From Occultella kanbiaonis (lineage in GTDB: Bacteria > Actinomycetota > Actinomycetes > Actinomycetales > Beutenbergiaceae): a DNA stretch of 64,000 nucleotides. A model generated the notes under the pieces. The model was not told the origin of the DNA. It did not search any database and worked only from the letters and a program-made list of their open reading frames with translations. The DNA is taken from assembly GCF_009708215.1 (NCBI RefSeq), contig NZ_CP046175.1, positions 4,526,001 to 4,590,000 on the forward strand, in the 5' to 3' direction. Numbering within the stretch: the stretch's first letter is position 1; each line of letters starts with the position of its first letter. Shown here piece by piece: positions 60,174-64,000 of this stretch. Made by a program: the position numbers and the translations under genes.

Positions 60174-60325
60174 ATTCCTGCCGCGCCGGACCCGCTGTGG
60201 TACGCGATCGGCCCGATCGGTGTCGCTCCGTGCGCGTCGTCACACTCGTCGCGCTGGTCATGCCCTGTACATGGATCAGCGCCGTGGACGGTTGCTCACG
60301 GCCGTCGATCTGCCAAGGTGGACGG

Positions 60326-61024
60326 GTGAACAGCGTCAAGGAGGGCGGCCCGCGCCCGCTCACGGATCTGATCGACCCGGGCTGGGCCACGGCCCTGGCC
60401 GAGGTGGAGCCGCAGGTGCACGCGATGGGCGAGTTCCTGCGGGGTGAGGTGGCCGCCGGGCGCGGCTACCTGCCGGCCGGGGAGCACGTGCTGCGGGCGT
60501 TCACGAACCCGCTGGCCGATGTGAGGGTGCTGATCGTCGGGCAGGATCCCTACCCCACCCCTGGTCACGCCATGGGCCTGTCCTTCTCCGTGGCCCCCGA
60601 GGTGCGACCGGTGCCGCGGTCGCTGCAGAACATCTACCGCGAGCTCGGCACCGACCTCGGTCTGCCGACCCCGGCCAACGGCGACCTGTCCCCGTGGGCG
60701 GATGCCGGGGTCCTGCTGCTGAACCGGAGCCTGACGGTCCGCCCGGGTGAACCGGCGTCCCACCGGGGCAAGGGCTGGGAGGCGGTCACCGACGCCGCGA
60801 TCCGCGCGCTCGTGGCCCGCGGCACTCCGTTGGTGGCGATCCTGTGGGGCAACGACGCCCGCTCCCTGACCCCGCTGCTCGGGCGAACGCCGATCGTCGC
60901 GAGCGCGCACCCGAGCCCCCTGTCCGCCTCCCGTGGGTTCTTCGGGTCGCGTCCGTTCAGCCGCGCCAACGCCCTGCTCGTGGAGCAGGGCGGGCCGCCC
61001 GTGGACTGGTCCCTCCAGCCCTGA
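60326..61024 (+). CDS. ung: Uracil-DNA glycosylase
   Basis: A 232-residue family 1 uracil-DNA glycosylase, removing uracil from DNA in base-excision repair. The catalytic water-activating Asp74 is in [18 protein letters not shown] and the catalytic His in [28 protein letters not shown] provides the uracil-specificity Asn. GTG at 60326 follows AAGGTGG; an internal ATG is less likely. The last codons and stop lie inside a 20-bp tandem repeat. Confidence 0.95.
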   Translation: MNSVKEGGPRPLTDLIDPGWATALAEVEPQVHAMGEFLRGEVAAGRGYLPAGEHVLRAFTNPLADVRVLIVGQDPYPTPGHAMGLSFSVAPEVRPVPRSLQNIYRELGTDLGLPTPANGDLSPWADAGVLLLNRSLTVRPGEPASHRGKGWEAVTDAAIRALVARGTPLVAILWGNDARSLTPLLGRTPIVASAHPSPLSASRGFFGSRPFSRANALLVEQGGPPVDWSLQP

Positions 61025-61071
61025 CGCCGCCCGCCAAACCCTGACGCCGCCCCTCCAGCCCCGACGCGGCA
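61012..61071. repeat. Three imperfect 20-bp tandem repeats across the ung stop codon
   Basis: Units begin at 61012, 61032 and 61052. The shared pattern is (C/G)(C)TCCAGCC or CGCCAAACC, then C(T/C)GACGC(C/G)GC(C/A). The TGA of ung (61022-61024) is in the first unit and is repeated in the second. The array fills most of the gap before the SGNH gene. Confidence 0.75.
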
Positions 61072-61120
61072 TCGTGGATTCTCATAGCCAGGACCGCGGT
61101 GACCGGAGTAGGAAGGAGTG

Positions 61121-62029
61121 GTGAACCCCGTGCTGCATCCGGTCTCCGATCCCGCCCGCTGGTCCCGGTACGTCGCCTGCGGCGACTCCATGACCGAGGG
61201 CCTGTGGGATCCGGACCCGGACAACCCCGCCCAGGTCCGCGGTTGGGCCGACCAGCTCGCCGGCTCGCTGTCCGCACGCCGGGTCGACGCCGGCCTGGCC
61301 CCGCTGGAGTACGCGAACCTGGCCATCCGCGGGCGGCTCCTCGAGCCCATCATCGCCGAGCAGCTCCCGGTCGCTCTCGACGCCGAGCCCGACCTGATCT
61401 CCCTCGTCGGCGGCGGCAACGACCTGCTCCGGCCCGGTTCCGACCCGGACCGGATGGCTGCGATCCTCGAGGACGCCGTGCACACGATCCGGCGGGCCGG
61501 GGTCGACGTGCTCCTCGCAACCGGGACCGACACCCGGCAGGCCGGGGTGCTTCGCGCCATCCGCGGCCGGGTCGCCACGTTCAACGCGCACATCTGGTCG
61601 ATCGCCCGCCGGCACGACGCGTACGTGGTCGACGTGTGGGGCCTGCGGGCCATCCAGGACTGGCGGATGTGGGCACAGGACCGCATCCACCTCACCACCG
61701 ACGGTCACCAGCGGGTCGCGCAGGCGGCGCTGGTGGCGCTCGGTCTCACGCCCGACGACGCAGCCTGGGCCGATCCGTTGGCTCGCCTCGCGCCGGTCCC
61801 GACCGGGCAGCGGTTCCGTTCAGACGCGGAGTGGTTCGTCCGCGACGTCTACCCGTGGGCGACCCGCCGCCTACGGGGCCGTTCCTCCGGGGACGCCCGG
61901 GTGCCCAAACGACCACGGGTGGCGCCGCTGCCACCCGCCACGTCCGCGGCGACGCCGTCGGACGCCGTCAGCGAGCAGGTGCCGCCTCCGGAAGCACCCG
62001 GCCCCAGCGACACCACGGTGCCCCGGTGA
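61121..62029 (+). CDS. SGNH/GDSL hydrolase
   Basis: A 302-residue esterase/lipase-type SGNH hydrolase. Block I is YVACGDSMTEG (Ser nucleophile), block II has ANLAIRGRLLE (Gly), block III is LVGGGNDLLR (Asn) and block V is DRIHLTTDGHQRVA (Asp and His), so all four catalytic residues are present. The C-terminal ~60 residues are Pro/Arg-rich and likely disordered. Start GTG at 61121 (GTG 61118 alternative) with GGAAGG upstream. No signal peptide seen. Confidence 0.87.
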   Translation: MNPVLHPVSDPARWSRYVACGDSMTEGLWDPDPDNPAQVRGWADQLAGSLSARRVDAGLAPLEYANLAIRGRLLEPIIAEQLPVALDAEPDLISLVGGGNDLLRPGSDPDRMAAILEDAVHTIRRAGVDVLLATGTDTRQAGVLRAIRGRVATFNAHIWSIARRHDAYVVDVWGLRAIQDWRMWAQDRIHLTTDGHQRVAQAALVALGLTPDDAAWADPLARLAPVPTGQRFRSDAEWFVRDVYPWATRRLRGRSSGDARVPKRPRVAPLPPATSAATPSDAVSEQVPPPEAPGPSDTTVPR

Positions 62030-62253
62030 GCAGCAACCGCCCGGACGGGTTCTCCTACCGCGAGGTGGGTGCCGAGGTGCGGATCACCCACCACGGCCAC
62101 CACGCCACGACCCTGCGCGGTGGTCGGGCCGCCGAGTTCCTGCGAGAGGTCGAGTTCGGCGATCCCCAGGAACTGATGGCCCGGGTGACCGGGAACTACA
62201 AGCACGGCAACGAACGCACCGCGCGCAACCACCCGCGCAACCGGAGCCGCTGA
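62026..62253 (+). CDS. Small conserved-looking hypothetical protein, translationally coupled to SGNH gene
   Basis: A 75-residue basic protein (FSYREVGAEVRITHHGHHATTL, RAAEFLREVEFGDPQELMARV, ending NHPRNRSR). The GTG start overlaps the SGNH stop by four bases, the same coupling used elsewhere in the window. The first 50 residues look structured and the last 20 are basic, compatible with nucleic-acid binding. I do not recognise the family. Confidence 0.65.
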   Translation: MSSNRPDGFSYREVGAEVRITHHGHHATTLRGGRAAEFLREVEFGDPQELMARVTGNYKHGNERTARNHPRNRSR

Positions 62254-62342
62254 GGCCACCTCCCGCCGGCGTCGACCTCCGCGTCGACCACCTCACGCCT
62301 GCGGCCGGCGACGTCACCGTGCGACCCAGCACCCCGCCGTCG

Positions 62343-62762
62343 TCAGCTCGGACCGAGGTCTGCGGAGTACCAGAGCTGCGGTTCGATCCGGACCAGGAGC
62401 GGCACCCCGAACCCTGCCGCCATCTCGACGTACGCGGCCGCGCCGTCGCCCAGGTAGCGGCGTGCGATCGCGAGGTGTTCGTCTTCGGTCGCCTCCCTGG
62501 ACTCGGTGACCGGGCCCTCCACGCTCACGTACCGCACCCGCGGCGCGGACTGTTCGGCCAGCAGCGAGAACCGCCCGGCGGCCTCGATCAGGCGTGTCTT
62601 GACCGAGTCCGCGGGGGTCACCACCCACAGCGACCCGCCGGGCTCGTAGCCGTACCAGACCGGCACCACGAGCGGTCCGCGGTCCGGACCGGCGCCCACG
62701 GCGAGCGCGCCGATGTGGGGCTGGGCCAGGAACTCCTGACGTTCGGTCTCCGGCAGTCCCAT
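62343..62762 (-). CDS. Pyridoxamine 5'-phosphate oxidase family protein
   Basis: A 139-residue flavin-binding split-barrel protein (ETERQEFLAQPHIGALAV, RGPLVVPVWYGYEPGGSLWV, RFSLLAEQSAPRVRYVSVEG, ARRYLG). Members bind FMN or F420; this size fits small F420- or FMN-dependent reductases of actinobacteria. AGGAG precedes the ATG. Convergent with the small gene upstream; the 89 bases between them hold only a repeated CGTCGACC. Confidence 0.85.
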   Translation of the reverse strand: MGLPETERQEFLAQPHIGALAVGAGPDRGPLVVPVWYGYEPGGSLWVVTPADSVKTRLIEAAGRFSLLAEQSAPRVRYVSVEGPVTESREATEDEHLAIARRYLGDGAAAYVEMAAGFGVPLLVRIEPQLWYSADLGPS

Positions 62763-62972
62763 GCTGTCTCCTATCGATCGGTGGTGCTGCGGACGTTATC
62801 CGCGACCGCCGACATGGCCGGCACCCTCCGCCCGCCCGGCCGACCGCGCCGCGGTGGCTGCCCCCTCCCGCTAGCTCGCCGGTCCCGGCAGCGGCCGCCG
62901 CTGCCGAAAACCGGCGGACGCGGTCGAACCGGTGGAGACTGGAGCCAGGTAGGTGTTCGCAGGGAGGCGATC

Positions 62973-64000
62973 ATGACGGACCAACCGGTAGTCACCGAGC
63001 GCGAGGCCAGGGCCGTGGCCGAGCAGGCCCGGCCGAGCGAGTGGACCATGGAGTCGTTCGCCAAGGATCTCTACCTCGGCCAGTTCCGCCCGGACCGGAT
63101 CTGGCCGCGGCCGCCCGAGGACCCCGAACGCGAGGCCCGTGGCGATCAGTTCCTGGCCGATCTGGACGCCCACCTGCGAGAGCATCTGGACGGTCAGCGG
63201 ATCGAGACCGAGGACCGGATCTCCGACGAGGACCTTGCCGGACTGACCGGGCTCGGCGTGTTCGGCATCAAGATCCCGACCCGCTACGGCGGGCTCGGGC
63301 TCAGCCAGGTGCACTACAACCGGGCGCTGATGCTGCTCGGGACCGTGCACCCGAGCCTGGGCGCACTGATCTCGGCGCACCAGTCCATCGGGGTGCCCGA
63401 GCCGGTGAAGCAGTTCGGCAACCCCGAGCAGAAGGAGCAGTACCTGCGCCGGTGCGCCGAGGGGGCGATCTCCGCGTTCCTGCTCACGGAACCGGATGTC
63501 GGGTCGGACCCGGCCCGGCTGCAGACCGCCGCCACCCGCACTCCCGAGGGCGACTACCTGCTCGACGGTGTGAAGCTGTGGACGACGAACGGCGTCCTCG
63601 CCGAACTGCTGGTGGTGATGGCGAGGGTCGCCCCGCACGCCGACGGCAAGGGCGGGATCACGGCGTTCGTGGTGGAGGCGGACGCCCCGGGCATCACCGT
63701 CGAGCGCCGGAACACGTTCATGGGACTGAAGGGGCTCGAGAACGGATTGACCCGGTTCCACCAGGTGCGGGTGCCCGCCGGCGCGGTGATCGGCCGTGAG
63801 GGTCAGGGCCTGAAGATCGCGCTCACCACGCTGAACACGGGGCGGCTGTCCATCCCGGCGTTGTGCGTCGCGGCGAGCAAGTGGTCGCTCAAGATCGCCC
63901 GCGAGTGGGCGCTCGAGCGGGTGCAGTGGGGCCGGCCGGTCGGCCGGCACCCGGCCATCGCCCACCAGCTCGCGTTCATGGCCGCGACCACCTACGCCGA
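62973..64000 (+). CDS. Acyl-CoA dehydrogenase (partial, runs off the window)
   Basis: The first ~342 residues of an acyl-CoA dehydrogenase. The N-terminal ~45-residue lead is followed by the standard fold: GVFGIKIPTRYGGLGLSQ, AISAFLLTEPDVGSDPARLQ (FAD-binding loop), LDGVKLWTTNGVLAELLVVMA, and the start of the C-terminal helical domain (NTGRLSIPALCVAASKWSLK, WALERVQWGRPVGRHPAI). The catalytic Glu lies beyond the window end. AGGGAGG precedes the ATG. FAD-linked oxidation of an acyl-CoA is expected; chain length cannot be told. A 210-base gap separates it from the divergent PPOX-type gene; no further feature seen there. Confidence 0.92.
   Translation, partial: MTDQPVVTEREARAVAEQARPSEWTMESFAKDLYLGQFRPDRIWPRPPEDPEREARGDQFLADLDAHLREHLDGQRIETEDRISDEDLAGLTGLGVFGIKIPTRYGGLGLSQVHYNRALMLLGTVHPSLGALISAHQSIGVPEPVKQFGNPEQKEQYLRRCAEGAISAFLLTEPDVGSDPARLQTAATRTPEGDYLLDGVKLWTTNGVLAELLVVMARVAPHADGKGGITAFVVEADAPGITVERRNTFMGLKGLENGLTRFHQVRVPAGAVIGREGQGLKIALTTLNTGRLSIPALCVAASKWSLKIAREWALERVQWGRPVGRHPAIAHQLAFMAATTYA

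Overview
The window is high-GC actinobacterial chromosome. The gene content fits the order Micrococcales: an XPB helicase with its winged-helix partner, a PhoP/PhoR-type two-component system, a stand-alone HrcA/CIRCE-type groEL, DUF3263 and LytR_C proteins, a lone WXG100 protein, and many genes with a TANNNT box only 6-8 bases before the start codon (leaderless style). I cannot name the genus. I saw no tRNA, rRNA, CRISPR array or insertion sequence.

Layout. 1-6.9 kb: end of an exopolysaccharide locus (membrane protein end, three glycosyltransferases, a D-glucuronyl C5-epimerase, a BY-kinase and its low-molecular-weight phosphatase), visibly lower in GC than the rest. 6.9-12 kb: an Asp-box protein, the XPB-associated protein and a UDP-glucose 6-dehydrogenase that could feed the polysaccharide locus. 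12-16.9 kb: serine hydrolase, aldo/keto reductase, a frameshifted FAD oxidase and an ECF41-like sigma factor with a plausible ECF41 promoter. 16.9-25.1 kb: a little-described catabolic cluster (Asp/Glu-type racemase, AroM, S33 peptidase, M29/NicX-like metalloprotein, OPT transporter, IclR regulator, DUF1177) beside a divergent dipeptidase E. 25.2-36.6 kb: XPB, a DUF2807 lipoprotein, an amidotransferase, a TPM-domain protein with PspA, a NYN nuclease, a methyltransferase and a PhoPR-like pair.

36.5-50.9 kb is a molybdenum region: modABC with a TOBE regulator, then moeB-rhodanese, moeA, moaC, mobA, DUF6457, moaD and, further on, moaA, moaE and mog on the other strand. An acyltransferase, a TetR/membrane-protein pair and an inositol-monophosphatase-like gene sit inside it. 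No molybdoenzyme is visible. 51-53.4 kb holds two related HD-type hydrolases flanking a WXG100 gene; one has lost part of its metal site. 53.4-64 kb has a membrane protein, groEL under two CIRCE operators, a CrtI-like oxidoreductase, a GH15-like hydrolase, LytR_C and DUF3263 proteins, ung, an SGNH hydrolase, small genes and the start of an acyl-CoA dehydrogenase.

How the parts may work together: uronic acid supply (Ugd) plus polymer-level epimerisation in the polysaccharide locus; import of a peptide-like substrate by OPT followed by peptidases and racemase-fold enzymes under IclR control; and molybdate uptake feeding an almost complete cofactor pathway.
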